Assembly: GCF_002752165.1 (NCBI RefSeq)
Contig: NZ_MOMB01000065.1
Location: forward strand, 1-40,672
Reading direction: 5' to 3'
Length of the DNA: 40,672 bases
Source: Erwinia sp. OLFS4
Lineage (GTDB): Bacteria; Pseudomonadota; Gammaproteobacteria; Enterobacterales; Enterobacteriaceae
The position numbers were made by a program, and so were the translations under genes. Positions 16,439-24,740 of this stretch are shown here, in pieces. The notes under the pieces are model-generated. The model worked only from the letters and a program-made list of their open reading frames with translations. It had not been told where the DNA came from and made no database searches. Each line of letters starts with the position of its first letter. Position 1 is the stretch's first letter.

Positions 16439-16463
16439 TTGATGGTCTGTTTGTTTAAAGGCG

Positions 16464-16492
16464 GGCTGAACCATGCAATGTATGGTTCAGCC
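16464..16492. promoter_or_regulatory. 11-bp stem hairpin between adhesin and ClpP-like genes
   Basis: GGCTGAACCAT pairs perfectly with ATGGTTCAGCC across a 7-nt loop, 25 bp after the adhesin stop. No T-run follows, so it is not a standard intrinsic terminator. It could protect the adhesin mRNA 3' end or tune read-through into the downstream gene. Confidence 0.55.
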
Positions 16493-16519
16493 AACTGAAA
16501 GTAGACGAGGCTTTTGGGG

Positions 16520-17167
16520 ATGCATTGTTATATGGCGAAGGTCACACCACTGTTTTTTTTATTAGTTTTGATTGCCATGAGTTTTACCACTCAGGCGGAA
16601 AGTGAAGATAAACTGGCGAAGATTTATTATAACGGGGAGATCAGTATCCCGTTAGTCAGTAAGCTGATTAATGACATCGATGATATTAATCAAAAAAAGA
16701 ATGTTGACAGGATTTATTTATATATAAATAGCTATGGTGGTGATATGGATGCCGGATTGATGGCATCGTCTGCTATCAAAAGTTCGGATATTCCGGTAAC
16801 AACGGTAGCAATGTCCACGGTCGGTTCTGCGGCTACTCTTATGTTGTGTGCGGCACAAGACCGACGTTCGTTACCTGAAGGCAGTATTTTTATGCATCCA
16901 TCGTGGATGAAATATAATGGACAATTAAGACCGAATGATATCTATGCATTAGGTCTGGACAGTGTGCGATATAATAGTATGTTTAGTCAGGTTTATAAAA
17001 CCTGTACCAGTATGACAGATAAGGAAATCGAAACGCTTCTTTATAGTGAGTCTAATAAAGTGATGCTTAAACCAGAAGAAGCAAAGAACAAAGGGATGAT
17101 TTCTAAAATTGATGAAAAAATAATAAAATCAGAATTGTCATACTATATCTTTTCACCTGATAGATAA
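16520..17167 (+). CDS. Exported ClpP-like serine protease
   Basis: From ATG 16520 (GAGG upstream) the product is 215 aa; ATG 16532 is an alternative. Residues 1-26 are a Sec signal peptide (KVTPLFFLLVLIAMSFTTQA). The rest follows the ClpP/crotonase fold. It has YLYINSYGGDMDAGL (67-80), a nucleophile region STVGSAATLML with Ser103, LPEG at 118-121, and His126 in FMHPS. PEEAKNKGMISKI (about 185-197) matches the end of ClpP family proteins. By rough alignment the third triad member (ClpP Asp171) is not obvious. ClpP normally works in the cytosol with an AAA+ unfoldase, so an exported copy cannot use ATP-driven feeding. It lies 81 bp after the adhesin stop, pointing to a role in adhesin maturation or turnover. 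That role is inference. Confidence 0.8.
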   Translation: MHCYMAKVTPLFFLLVLIAMSFTTQAESEDKLAKIYYNGEISIPLVSKLINDIDDINQKKNVDRIYLYINSYGGDMDAGLMASSAIKSSDIPVTTVAMSTVGSAATLMLCAAQDRRSLPEGSIFMHPSWMKYNGQLRPNDIYALGLDSVRYNSMFSQVYKTCTSMTDKEIETLLYSESNKVMLKPEEAKNKGMISKIDEKIIKSELSYYIFSPDR

Positions 17168-17493
17168 TTGAGAAGTATAGGGTTATCAAATATGCAGCGC
17201 TGCTTATGGCCAGGGTGCTGTGTATTATTCTATATGTTTTTTAGAAAAAAAGTGATAGGTGATTTCATTAATCGTAGTTTATTGGTTAATTTTGATTGTT
17301 TACCTCGATGTAAAAAAGAGATATCACCTATTTATATTAAAAATTTCGGTATTGAAATACACGACCGCTGTTATCAAACAGTTTTAAGCTGAATTTCATC
17401 AACAAAACAGCATGGTTTAGAGAGTCTAAGAAACAGTGCTTGCCACTCTGGCTGCCCTTTATTGGCACCAGTAAGGTTCCGGGAGAGAACAAG
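17168..17493. other. Spacer before the LuxR-type gene
   Basis: A 74-codon frame begins with TTG at 17168 directly after the protease stop. It lacks a ribosome binding site and has no recognisable motif, so I do not call it. The region probably contains the regulator's own promoter. Confidence 0.4.
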
Positions 17494-18207
17494 GTGACTT
17501 TCAATACGTGTAATGAGCATTTTAAAGAGCCGGTGGAGATGGACAAAGATCTTCATAGCACTTTTTCTCATGCGATCACGATCGTCGATGCCTGTCATTT
17601 TGGTCGGCTGGGGCTGTACAGCCTGTTGACACATCCGCAATCGTCCACGGAGGTGGTATCCGTCAGTGTTCATGAGCAGGTAGAAAGTGCACTGATTGAT
17701 GCACATAGCAGACAGGCGGACAGGAAGGAAGACGGCGCGGAGCGGTGTCTGGTTTTGCGTCTGCCGCCGTGCCCGGTGCCGGCGCTGCAGCAGTTGTTGT
17801 ACCTGGATAATGAGGAGATAACGCAGGCGGGTATTCAGCGTCTGATTGTACTTTCACCGTTTAGTGTCAATAACGTTATTCGTCAGGTGCTGGTTTGCGG
17901 CGGGGTGCGGGTGCCGGTACGCTTTGTCAATGCGCGCAGTGCAGTGACATTGTTGCGCCAGCGGGTGTTATCGCAGGGTTCTCTGCTGCGGGAGGAAGAT
18001 GAACTGCTGCCCCGGATACCCACCCTGATATTGTCGCTTTGCGAACGTCAGGTGCTGATTAAAACCTTGCTGGAAATTCCCATAGATCAGCAGGCCCGCC
18101 AGCAGCAGCGTAATAACAAAACATTGTACGCACAGCGTTACAATGCCTTGCGAAAACTGCGCGCATCGGGGTTAAACGACCTGCTGCGGCGATTTGTTTC
18201 GATGTGA
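17494..18207 (+). CDS. LuxR-type HTH transcriptional regulator
   Basis: GTG 17494 has GGGAGAG upstream, giving 237 aa; ATG 17539 is a shorter option and TTG 17440 a longer one. The N-terminal half (ITIVDACHFGRLGLYSLL ... EVVSVSV) resembles a degenerate receiver-like domain without clear phospho-acceptor geometry. Residues about 178-232 (LSLCERQVLIKTLLE ... YAQRYNALRKL) match the LuxR/GerE helix-turn-helix, ending in the usual K-T-x-x-x-x-x-x-x-x-L-R-K-L recognition pattern. This layout is common in RcsA/FimZ/MatA-type regulators of surface structures. Being co-directional with the adhesin and protease genes, it may control them. The signal it senses is unknown. Confidence 0.75.
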   Translation: MTFNTCNEHFKEPVEMDKDLHSTFSHAITIVDACHFGRLGLYSLLTHPQSSTEVVSVSVHEQVESALIDAHSRQADRKEDGAERCLVLRLPPCPVPALQQLLYLDNEEITQAGIQRLIVLSPFSVNNVIRQVLVCGGVRVPVRFVNARSAVTLLRQRVLSQGSLLREEDELLPRIPTLILSLCERQVLIKTLLEIPIDQQARQQQRNNKTLYAQRYNALRKLRASGLNDLLRRFVSM

Positions 18208-18395
18208 GGGGATGGCTGCGACGATAAAGGGTTACTGCTGAGCGCCATAGTGGGAAAGCGAGCAGTCTCAGGGAGAAATGATGGTCTGACAGATTAAGGT
18301 CTTGCGCTGGTGGTTACCGCTTATGATGGGGAAGGTATTTTTATTTCTGACATCTGTCAGCGGGTTATTGGTTAACGAATGAAAAGGGAGGCCAG

Positions 18396-18902
18396 ATGTC
18401 AAAAACTACAGGTTTGCTGTTTTTTCTTCTGATATTTATCAGTAGTCATGTTCAGGGAGAAAACGGTGTTATGTTTAATAATCTGAGTCAACAGCGTGAG
18501 GTTATTGGGGAGGCGGCATTTACCGCAAAGGATTATAAACCACGGCTGGTGAAACATATTGTGTTGTTTAAATATAAGCCTGACGTGACGGCGGCGCAGC
18601 GTGATGAAGTGGTGAGCCGTTTTATGTCACTGAGTCATTCAGTCCGACCGGGTGAATCTTCTCCGTACATTCTGTATATAGTTGAAGGTGTACAAAACAG
18701 TGGGGAAGGTGCTGATAATGGATTTGAACAGGGGTTTATTGTGACGTTTAAGTCTGAAGGCGATCGCAATTATTATGTGGGGAAACCGCTGGTGAAAACA
18801 CCGGGTTATTATGATGAAGCCCATGACGCATTCAAGCAGTTTGTGGCGCCCCTGCTTAGTAAAGATAACGGCGTTCTGGTGTTTGATTTTTCACTGAAGT
18901 GA
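18396..18902 (+). CDS. Dabb (stress-responsive A/B barrel) domain protein, exported
   Basis: A 168-aa protein with a clear Sec signal peptide (residues 1-21, ending HVQG) and AGGGAGG-like sequence before its ATG. The mature part holds the Dabb ferredoxin-like domain: KHIVLFKYKPDVTAAQRDEVV (about 48-68), a central strand EQGFIVTFKSEGDRNYY, the H.AFK.FVAPLL helix, and a final VLVFDFSL strand. Dabb domains dimerise; some act as cyclases or stress proteins. Export is unusual but seen. It is the last gene of the plus-strand adhesin region, 188 bp after the LuxR-type gene. Its role is unknown. Confidence 0.8.
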   Translation: MSKTTGLLFFLLIFISSHVQGENGVMFNNLSQQREVIGEAAFTAKDYKPRLVKHIVLFKYKPDVTAAQRDEVVSRFMSLSHSVRPGESSPYILYIVEGVQNSGEGADNGFEQGFIVTFKSEGDRNYYVGKPLVKTPGYYDEAHDAFKQFVAPLLSKDNGVLVFDFSLK

Positions 18903-19286
18903 TCGCGTTATAAAGGCAATTTTATTGTCACTTTCTGGCAAAATCGCGCCATTAATATTAAAGCATCTTCCATTATCACAGGGCTGATATTTAATCCTCA
19001 TTGATCACCCAGTGCCGCAGTGCCGTTTGCCGGCGTGCATACCTCCCGCTTTTTTCCAGCCACTCAATACCCGCATACTTTATTCTTATATGTCGTATTT
19101 ATCATAAAGAATGACGTAAATATCGCCTTTATCGTAGTTAAAGCCTGACAAGATTTTTATCACTAACCCTGACTTTTCCTTGCCGGTAGCAGTTTGCACC
19201 GGTGTATACCACTGTGTGCCCGATTGTTGGTGTTGCCGGTAACGGCAGACGCAATTACGGCGCGACGATGATCTACAGGGGCGCTT
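18903..19286. other. Spacer before the ABC importer operon
   Basis: Nothing that looks like a gene is seen. It marks a change in base composition, from AT-richer DNA on the left to GC-rich coding DNA on the right. The promoter of the importer operon should lie here. A short TGCCG-GTAA-CGGCA hairpin is visible near 19230 and has no T-run. Confidence 0.35.
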
Positions 19287-20231
19287 ATGGTGCGGTATGT
19301 GTTCCGGCGACTGGTTCTGGCGGCAGCCGTGATGCTGGTGGCGATTTCGGTGCTGTTTTGTCTGGTGTTTGTGGTGCCTGGCGACCCCGCTTCCGTGGCG
19401 TTGGGGCCACGGGCGACCGAGGCGCAAAAGCAGGCGCTGCGTGAGCATATGGGGTTGGATCAACCCGCACCGGTACAGATGGGGCGTTTTATTGCTCAGG
19501 TAGTGCGCGGCGATTTGGGTGAGGACGTATTAACGCATCGTCCGGTGAATCAGCTGATCGCTAGGGCATTGCCAAACACCTTATTACTGGCACTGTCGGC
19601 GATTGCCTGGGCGATGTTGCTGGGTATTCCGTTGGGTTGTTACGCGGCATTGCGACAAAACGGCTGGGGTGACCGACTGATTGGCGTGCTGTCGATTAGC
19701 GTCATTTCCCTGCCGGCGTTTGTGGTGGCGATTTATGCCATGCTGCTGTTTTCCGTCACATTGCGCTGGTTTCCGGCGATTGGCGCCGGGCGGGCGGGTG
19801 ATATCGGTTCGCAGTTTCATGCGCTGGTGTTGCCGGCACTGACGATCAGCCTGAGCTGGGTGGGTTATCTGGCTCGTCTGGTGCGCGCATCAATGCTGGA
19901 AGTGCTGAAAGAGAATCATATTCGTACTTATCGCGCTTTTGGCATCAGCGATCGGCGCATTGTGTTGCGTTATGCGCTGCCGGTTGCGGTAGTGCCGGTC
20001 ATTTCGGTGCTGGGGGTTGGCATGGGATCGCTGTTATCGGGGGCGGTGCTGACCGAAATTGTGTTCGCCCGTCCGGGGCTTGGCAAACTGGCTTTCGATT
20101 CGGTGATTTCCCGAAATTTTCCGGTGGTGATGGGAACGGTAGTGGTGACTTCGGCGCTCTATGTGCTGGCGAACCTGTCGGCCGATTTGCTGAATACTCT
20201 GCTTGATCCGCGTACGCGTGAGGAGCTGTAA
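19287..20231 (+). CDS. Peptide/nickel-type ABC transporter permease (DppB-like)
   Basis: A 314-aa inner-membrane protein with six predicted helices. It starts MVRYVFRRLVLAAAVMLVAIS, typical of the DppB/OppB N-terminus. It has FVVPGDPA and HMGLDQP before the first long loop. The coupling helix (EAA loop) reads TYRAFGISDRRIVLRYALP, about 227-245. DppB proteins pair with DppC to form the channel of family 5 peptide importers. It is the first gene of a B-C-D-F-A operon, with 2 bp to the next gene. Substrate class: oligopeptides, dipeptides or related amides. Confidence 0.9.
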   Translation: MVRYVFRRLVLAAAVMLVAISVLFCLVFVVPGDPASVALGPRATEAQKQALREHMGLDQPAPVQMGRFIAQVVRGDLGEDVLTHRPVNQLIARALPNTLLLALSAIAWAMLLGIPLGCYAALRQNGWGDRLIGVLSISVISLPAFVVAIYAMLLFSVTLRWFPAIGAGRAGDIGSQFHALVLPALTISLSWVGYLARLVRASMLEVLKENHIRTYRAFGISDRRIVLRYALPVAVVPVISVLGVGMGSLLSGAVLTEIVFARPGLGKLAFDSVISRNFPVVMGTVVVTSALYVLANLSADLLNTLLDPRTREEL

Positions 20232-20233
20232 CT

Positions 20234-21142
20234 ATGGATCTCACCACCACTCTGGCGTCGCCGGCGGAAGCAGGTCCGCTGGCTGCCGCGCCTTCTTTAT
20301 TGCGTGTCCCTCGTCTGGTCTGGCGGACGGCGATGGGACGTTTTGCACTGATTTGCGTCTGTCTGCTGCTGCTGTGCGCGCTGTTTGCGCCCTGGCTGGC
20401 ACCGCACGATCCGTTCGCCATTAAGGCGGCGCTGCGTCTGAAAGGGCCAAGCATGGAATACTGGCTGGGCAACGATCAGCTGGGGCGTGATGTGCTGTCA
20501 CGCCTGATTTATGGTTCGCGCATTGCCATGACGGTGGCGTTTTTTGGCGCGGGCTGTGCGCTGGCGATAGGCACCTTTCTTGGGCTGATTGCCGGTTATG
20601 GTCCACGCCAGCTGGATACCTTGCTGATGCTGCTGTGCGATTCGGTGATGTCAATCCCGATGATTTTGTTTGCACTGGCGGCGGTGACCGTCATGGGGTC
20701 CAGCGTTGCCACCATTATCGTGATTGTGATGACCTTTATGGCACCGGGCTATTTCCGCGTGGTGCGCAGTCAGACGCGGGTCCTGCGTCAGCGGGAATAT
20801 GTGGTTGCGGCGCGCGCAATGGGGGCATCACCGTTTAGCGTGGTCATCCATCATCTGTTACCGAATATGACCGGTACGTTGCTGGTGCTGGTGGCAATGG
20901 ATATTCCGGCGGTGATCGCCATTGAATCCGGGCTGAGTTTCCTCGGCCAGGGCGTTCAGGCGCCTGACGCCAGCTGGGGCACGGTACTCAATGACGGTTA
21001 TTCCTGGATTCGTCAGGCGCCGCATATTGTGGTTGCCGCCGGCGCGCCCATTATCCTCGCGACTCTGAGTTTTACATTTCTTGGTGAAGCGCTGCGCGAC
21101 GCGCTGGATCCGCGCACTGCGCGCCCGGCAAGGAAGGAGTAA
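20234..21142 (+). CDS. Peptide/nickel-type ABC transporter permease (DppC-like)
   Basis: A 302-aa permease with the OppC/DppC N-terminal segment (the first helix lies at about 37-56) and the typical LGNDQLGRDVLSRLIYGSR block (about 77-95). Further helices follow, with the EAA loop YVVAARAMGASPFSVVIHHLLPN (about 188-210). It forms the heterodimeric channel with the upstream permease. Spacing to its neighbours (2 bp upstream, 4 bp downstream) shows one transcript. Confidence 0.9.
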   Translation: MDLTTTLASPAEAGPLAAAPSLLRVPRLVWRTAMGRFALICVCLLLLCALFAPWLAPHDPFAIKAALRLKGPSMEYWLGNDQLGRDVLSRLIYGSRIAMTVAFFGAGCALAIGTFLGLIAGYGPRQLDTLLMLLCDSVMSIPMILFALAAVTVMGSSVATIIVIVMTFMAPGYFRVVRSQTRVLRQREYVVAARAMGASPFSVVIHHLLPNMTGTLLVLVAMDIPAVIAIESGLSFLGQGVQAPDASWGTVLNDGYSWIRQAPHIVVAAGAPIILATLSFTFLGEALRDALDPRTARPARKE

Positions 21143-21146
21143 TGCA

Positions 21147-22115
21147 ATGAGCTTACTGGATATTGACGATTTATCGGTGACCTACGCGTCGCCGGATGGC
21201 CCGCTGAAAGCGTTGCGCAACATCTCCCTGACGCTGGATAAGGGCGAAGTGCTTGGTCTGGTGGGGGAGAGCGGCTCGGGTAAATCGACGCTGGTCAGCG
21301 CCTTGCTGACGCTATTGCCAGACAATGCCACCACCCACGGGCAGCTACGCTGGCACGGCAACGATTTACTTGCTCTGCCGGCGCATGCGCGGCGTCAGCT
21401 GCGTGGTAATGGTATTGCGACCGTCTCGCAGGACCCGTTCACTGCCCTGAATCCGGTACTGACTATTGGTAAACAGCTGGTGGCGTTTCAGCATCATCAA
21501 GCGGCTTCACGACGCGAAAAACAGGCGCGGGCTATCGCGATGCTGGCGCGCGTTGGTATTTCCGACCCGGCCGGGCGCATGAAACAGTATCCGCATGAGC
21601 TGAGCGGCGGGATCCGTCAGCGTATTGCCATTGCGGCGGCGTTGCTGACCCGCCCGGAATTACTGATCGCCGATGAGCCGACCACTGCGCTGGACGCCAC
21701 CACGGAAATGCAGGTGGTGGAACTGCTGAAAGACAGCCGCCGTCTGGTGGATGGCGCCATGATTTTTGTTACCCATGACCTGCATCTGTTGGCAACGCTA
21801 TGTGACAAGGTGGCGGTGATGTATGCCGGGGAGTTAATTGAAACCGGCCCCTGTCGTGAGGTGTTTGCCTCGCCTTCACATCCCTATACCCGCGCGTTGC
21901 TGGCCTGCGATCCGGCGCGCATTGATACGCCAACCCGTGAACTGCCGTTTATTGCAGGCTCGGTACCGGTGCCAGGTATGGCACGACGCGGCTGTCCGTT
22001 TCAGCCGCGCTGTGCTGAGGCATTTGCCCCCTGCGAACGGGAAAATCCTCCCGCCGTATTGCTGGCGGGTGGGGGGCGCATGGTCTGCTGTCATAAGGTG
22101 AAGCACGATGCTTGA
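21147..22115 (+). CDS. Peptide ABC transporter ATP-binding protein (DppD-like)
   Basis: The start at ATG 21147 has AAGGAGT upstream; an in-frame opening further left is inside the permease gene. The 322-aa product has Walker A GESGSGKS (40-47), a Q-loop near VSQDPFTALNP, signature LSGGIRQR (canonical LSGGQ with Ile for Gln) and Walker B LLIADEPTTALD. A C-terminal Cys-rich oligo_HPY segment (CPFQPRC ... CE) is also present. It energises import with the DppF-like partner. Its stop overlaps the start of the next gene by 8 bp. Confidence 0.92.
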   Translation: MSLLDIDDLSVTYASPDGPLKALRNISLTLDKGEVLGLVGESGSGKSTLVSALLTLLPDNATTHGQLRWHGNDLLALPAHARRQLRGNGIATVSQDPFTALNPVLTIGKQLVAFQHHQAASRREKQARAIAMLARVGISDPAGRMKQYPHELSGGIRQRIAIAAALLTRPELLIADEPTTALDATTEMQVVELLKDSRRLVDGAMIFVTHDLHLLATLCDKVAVMYAGELIETGPCREVFASPSHPYTRALLACDPARIDTPTRELPFIAGSVPVPGMARRGCPFQPRCAEAFAPCERENPPAVLLAGGGRMVCCHKVKHDA

Positions 22116-23058
22116 AATCGACGATTTAGTGGTGCGCTACAAAACCGGCAATTTGCTCAGCCGTCTGCAACCCGGCGCGACGCGCCATATTGAGGTGCTG
22201 GCCGGGGTCAGTTTGCAGGTGCCGGCGGGAAAAACCGTCGGCCTGATTGGCGAAAGCGGCAGCGGTAAAACCACCCTCGGTCGGGCGGTTATCGGACTGG
22301 CGCCAATCAGCCGTGGTTCCGTGCTGGTAAATGGCTGGCAGCCGCGTGATGGCAGCGATTTTTCCTGGCGGCCAGTGCGGCGCGAAACCGGGCTGATATT
22401 TCAGGACCCGATGGCGGCACTTGACCCGCGTATGACGGTGGCACAACTGGTAACGGAACCGTTTTCTGTTAACGGTATTGAGGTTAAGCGGCGTCAGGCG
22501 GCAGCACAATTACTGGATCAGGTTGGGTTGTCATCGCTGTTTCTGGACCGCTACCCGCATCAGTTATCCGGCGGCCAGGCACGGCGGGTTGCGGTCGCGC
22601 GCGCGCTGGCATTGCGCCCCAAACTGATCATTGCCGACGAACCCACCGCCGGGCTGGATTTATCGGTACAGGGCGAGCTGCTTAACCTGATGACCTCGCT
22701 GCAGCGTGAGCTGGGAATGAGTTATCTGATGATTACCCATAATCTGGCAATTACCCGTCACGTTACCGACCTTATTGCGATCATGTACCTTGGGCGCATT
22801 GTGGAGAGTGGCCCGACGGCGGCACTGTTTCGTGCGCCGGCCCACCCTTATACCCGCGCATTACTGAGCGCCAAAGAAAAAACCGGCGGCAGCGTGTTAC
22901 AGGGGGAGATTCCGACCCTGGCACAGCGGCCGCATGGCTGTGAGTTTCATACCCGCTGTCCGCTGGCGACTGAACGCTGTCGTCAGCAGGCGCCCTTGTT
23001 ACGCCCGTTGCGTGACCAACACCAGGTATCTTGTCACACCCCTTTGATTAATGACTGA
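22108..23058 (+). CDS. Peptide ABC transporter ATP-binding protein (DppF-like)
   Basis: A 316-aa ATPase with Walker A GESGSGKT, Q-loop FQDPMAALDPR, signature LSGGQARR and Walker B LIIADEPTAGLD. The C-terminal oligo_HPY block (CEFHTRCPLATERC) is present. An unusual insertion-like stretch (LLSRLQPGATRH) precedes the first strands, as often in DppF/OppF. It partners with the DppD-like subunit. The gene overlaps its upstream neighbour and is followed by the binding-protein gene after about 30 bp. Confidence 0.92.
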   Translation: MLEIDDLVVRYKTGNLLSRLQPGATRHIEVLAGVSLQVPAGKTVGLIGESGSGKTTLGRAVIGLAPISRGSVLVNGWQPRDGSDFSWRPVRRETGLIFQDPMAALDPRMTVAQLVTEPFSVNGIEVKRRQAAAQLLDQVGLSSLFLDRYPHQLSGGQARRVAVARALALRPKLIIADEPTAGLDLSVQGELLNLMTSLQRELGMSYLMITHNLAITRHVTDLIAIMYLGRIVESGPTAALFRAPAHPYTRALLSAKEKTGGSVLQGEIPTLAQRPHGCEFHTRCPLATERCRQQAPLLRPLRDQHQVSCHTPLIND

Positions 23059-23088
23059 GCGCCGCACACGGCACAGGAGAACGGTCCC

Positions 23089-24654
23089 ATGAACAGACGT
23101 GAATTATTAAAAGCGATGGCAGTTCTGGCTGCGGGAGCATCCGGCTCCATGCTGTTGCCCGGCGGATTGCGGATGGCAGTTGCTGCCGAAAGTGGTCAGA
23201 AAATCCTGCGGGTACAAAATGATCAGGACATTACGAATCTTGACCCGGCTAATCGCAGCGGTTGGTATGACGAAATGGTGATGTTTGCCATTTATTGTGG
23301 GTTGTGTCAGTACAAACCCGGCACCACCTGGGGCTGGCAGCTGGATGCCGCCGAAACGCTGGAGCAGGTCGACCCGCAGACCATCCGCTTTAAGCTGAAG
23401 CCGGGTATTATGTGGAGTGGGGATTTTGGCGAGATGACCGCCGAAGACGTGAAATACTCCTATGAACGTTTTCTTGACCCGAAATTGTCGGCGATTTATG
23501 CCAGCGACTGGGAAGCGCTTGATCATGTTGAAGTGATCGGGACTTATGACGGAATTATCCATCTGAAACATCCGTTCGCACCGCTGTTTACCAGTACCTT
23601 ACCCCACGCTTCCGGGCTGATTATTTGTAAAAAAGCGCTGGAGGCCAGTAAGGATAAAAAGATTGGCACCGATCCGCTGGCCTGTGCCGGTCCGTATCGC
23701 GTTGGCAGCTGGACGCCCCGCGAGAAACTGACCCTGACACGTAATGAAAAGTGGCACGGTCCGGCCACCGATTACGACCAGATTCAGCTGCTGCCGATCG
23801 GCGATCTGAATACGGCGGAAATGGCGTTTGAGGCCGGCGATCTGGATATGACCAAAATCAACCTCAGTGCGGTGGCTAAATATCAGGATGGTGGCAGTGA
23901 CGGCACCCTGACTTTGCGTCCGGCGCTGGCTTATACCTGGCTGGGGATGAATGTTGACCACCCGAAACTGAAAGATGTCCGCGTGCGGCGGGCGATTCAG
24001 CAGGCCATTGACGTAGCCTCTGCGCTAAACACCACCTTTGGCGGTGCGGTGAAACCGGCCTATGGCCTGGTACCGCCACCGTTACCCGGCGCGCGCAGTA
24101 AAAATAACTATCCCTATTCGGTGGAGGCGGCGAAAGCGCTGTTAAAACAGGCCGGAGTGAGCGGACTGCAACTGCGTCTGGATTTTAGTACCTCAACTGA
24201 TATCGGCACCCTTGCGCAGGTCATCCAGGCGCAGCTGGCAGAGGTGGGTATTACGCTGCAAATTAACCAGATGGACGGGGCTACTTTTGTCGCGGCCGGC
24301 CAGCAATCAGCCGGCGATGGCTGGAAAGATTCGCAATTGCGTATCACCACTTTTACCACCGCACCCGATCCCAGCTGGGTCACCGCCTGGTTTACCTGTT
24401 CCCAGGTGGGGATCTGGAATACCCAGCGTACCTGCGATAAAAGCTGGGATCAGCTAAACAGTGCTGCGGCGGTTGAGCAGGATGCGGCAAAACGCGCCGC
24501 GATGTATGTGCAGTTGCAGGACCAGCTGGAAGAAACCGGAGCCTATGTGTTTCTTTACCACGGCAGTAACGCCTGGGTGACGCCGGCCTCGATCAAAGGC
24601 GCCTGGACGCCGGATGGCCAGTGGGCTTTGTTCCGGGAAGTCAAACGCGTCTGA
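23089..24654 (+). CDS. ABC transporter substrate-binding protein, family 5 (peptide/nickel type)
   Basis: A 521-aa periplasmic protein; CAGGAGA lies before the ATG. The N-terminus MNRRELLKAMAVLAAG ... AVAA is a signal peptide with a twin-arginine pattern (RR-x-LLK), so Tat export is possible. The SBP_bac_5 core is evident: DQDITNLDPA, IRFKLKPGIMWSGD, TAEDVKYSYERFLDP, ACAGPYRVGSW, DVRVRRAIQQAID, and a late segment around DQLEETGAYVFLYHG. It captures the substrate for the four upstream subunits. Ligand specificity is not readable. Its position at the end of the importer operon is consistent with a separately adjustable expression level. Confidence 0.9.
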   Translation: MNRRELLKAMAVLAAGASGSMLLPGGLRMAVAAESGQKILRVQNDQDITNLDPANRSGWYDEMVMFAIYCGLCQYKPGTTWGWQLDAAETLEQVDPQTIRFKLKPGIMWSGDFGEMTAEDVKYSYERFLDPKLSAIYASDWEALDHVEVIGTYDGIIHLKHPFAPLFTSTLPHASGLIICKKALEASKDKKIGTDPLACAGPYRVGSWTPREKLTLTRNEKWHGPATDYDQIQLLPIGDLNTAEMAFEAGDLDMTKINLSAVAKYQDGGSDGTLTLRPALAYTWLGMNVDHPKLKDVRVRRAIQQAIDVASALNTTFGGAVKPAYGLVPPPLPGARSKNNYPYSVEAAKALLKQAGVSGLQLRLDFSTSTDIGTLAQVIQAQLAEVGITLQINQMDGATFVAAGQQSAGDGWKDSQLRITTFTTAPDPSWVTAWFTCSQVGIWNTQRTCDKSWDQLNSAAAVEQDAAKRAAMYVQLQDQLEETGAYVFLYHGSNAWVTPASIKGAWTPDGQWALFREVKRV

Positions 24655-24682
24655 CGGGTCTCCCCCGCGTTTCTTTTCCTTC

Positions 24683-24705
24683 GCCGGCGCTACACGCCGG
24701 CATTA
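24683..24705 (+). terminator. GC-rich hairpin with short T-rich tail after the binding-protein gene
   Basis: GCCGGCG (24683-24689) pairs with CGCCGGC (24695-24701) over a 5-nt loop, and ATTATTT follows. The T-tract is interrupted, so termination may be partial. It may separate the importer operon from the MFS gene or stabilise the upstream mRNA. Confidence 0.5.
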
Positions 24706-24740
24706 TTTAACGACTATTTATACCTGATGCGGGGCTTATT

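Noticed and set aside
17455..17475. TTATTGGCACCA resembling a tRNA 3' end
   Set aside because: No T arm or acceptor stem precedes it; chance similarity.
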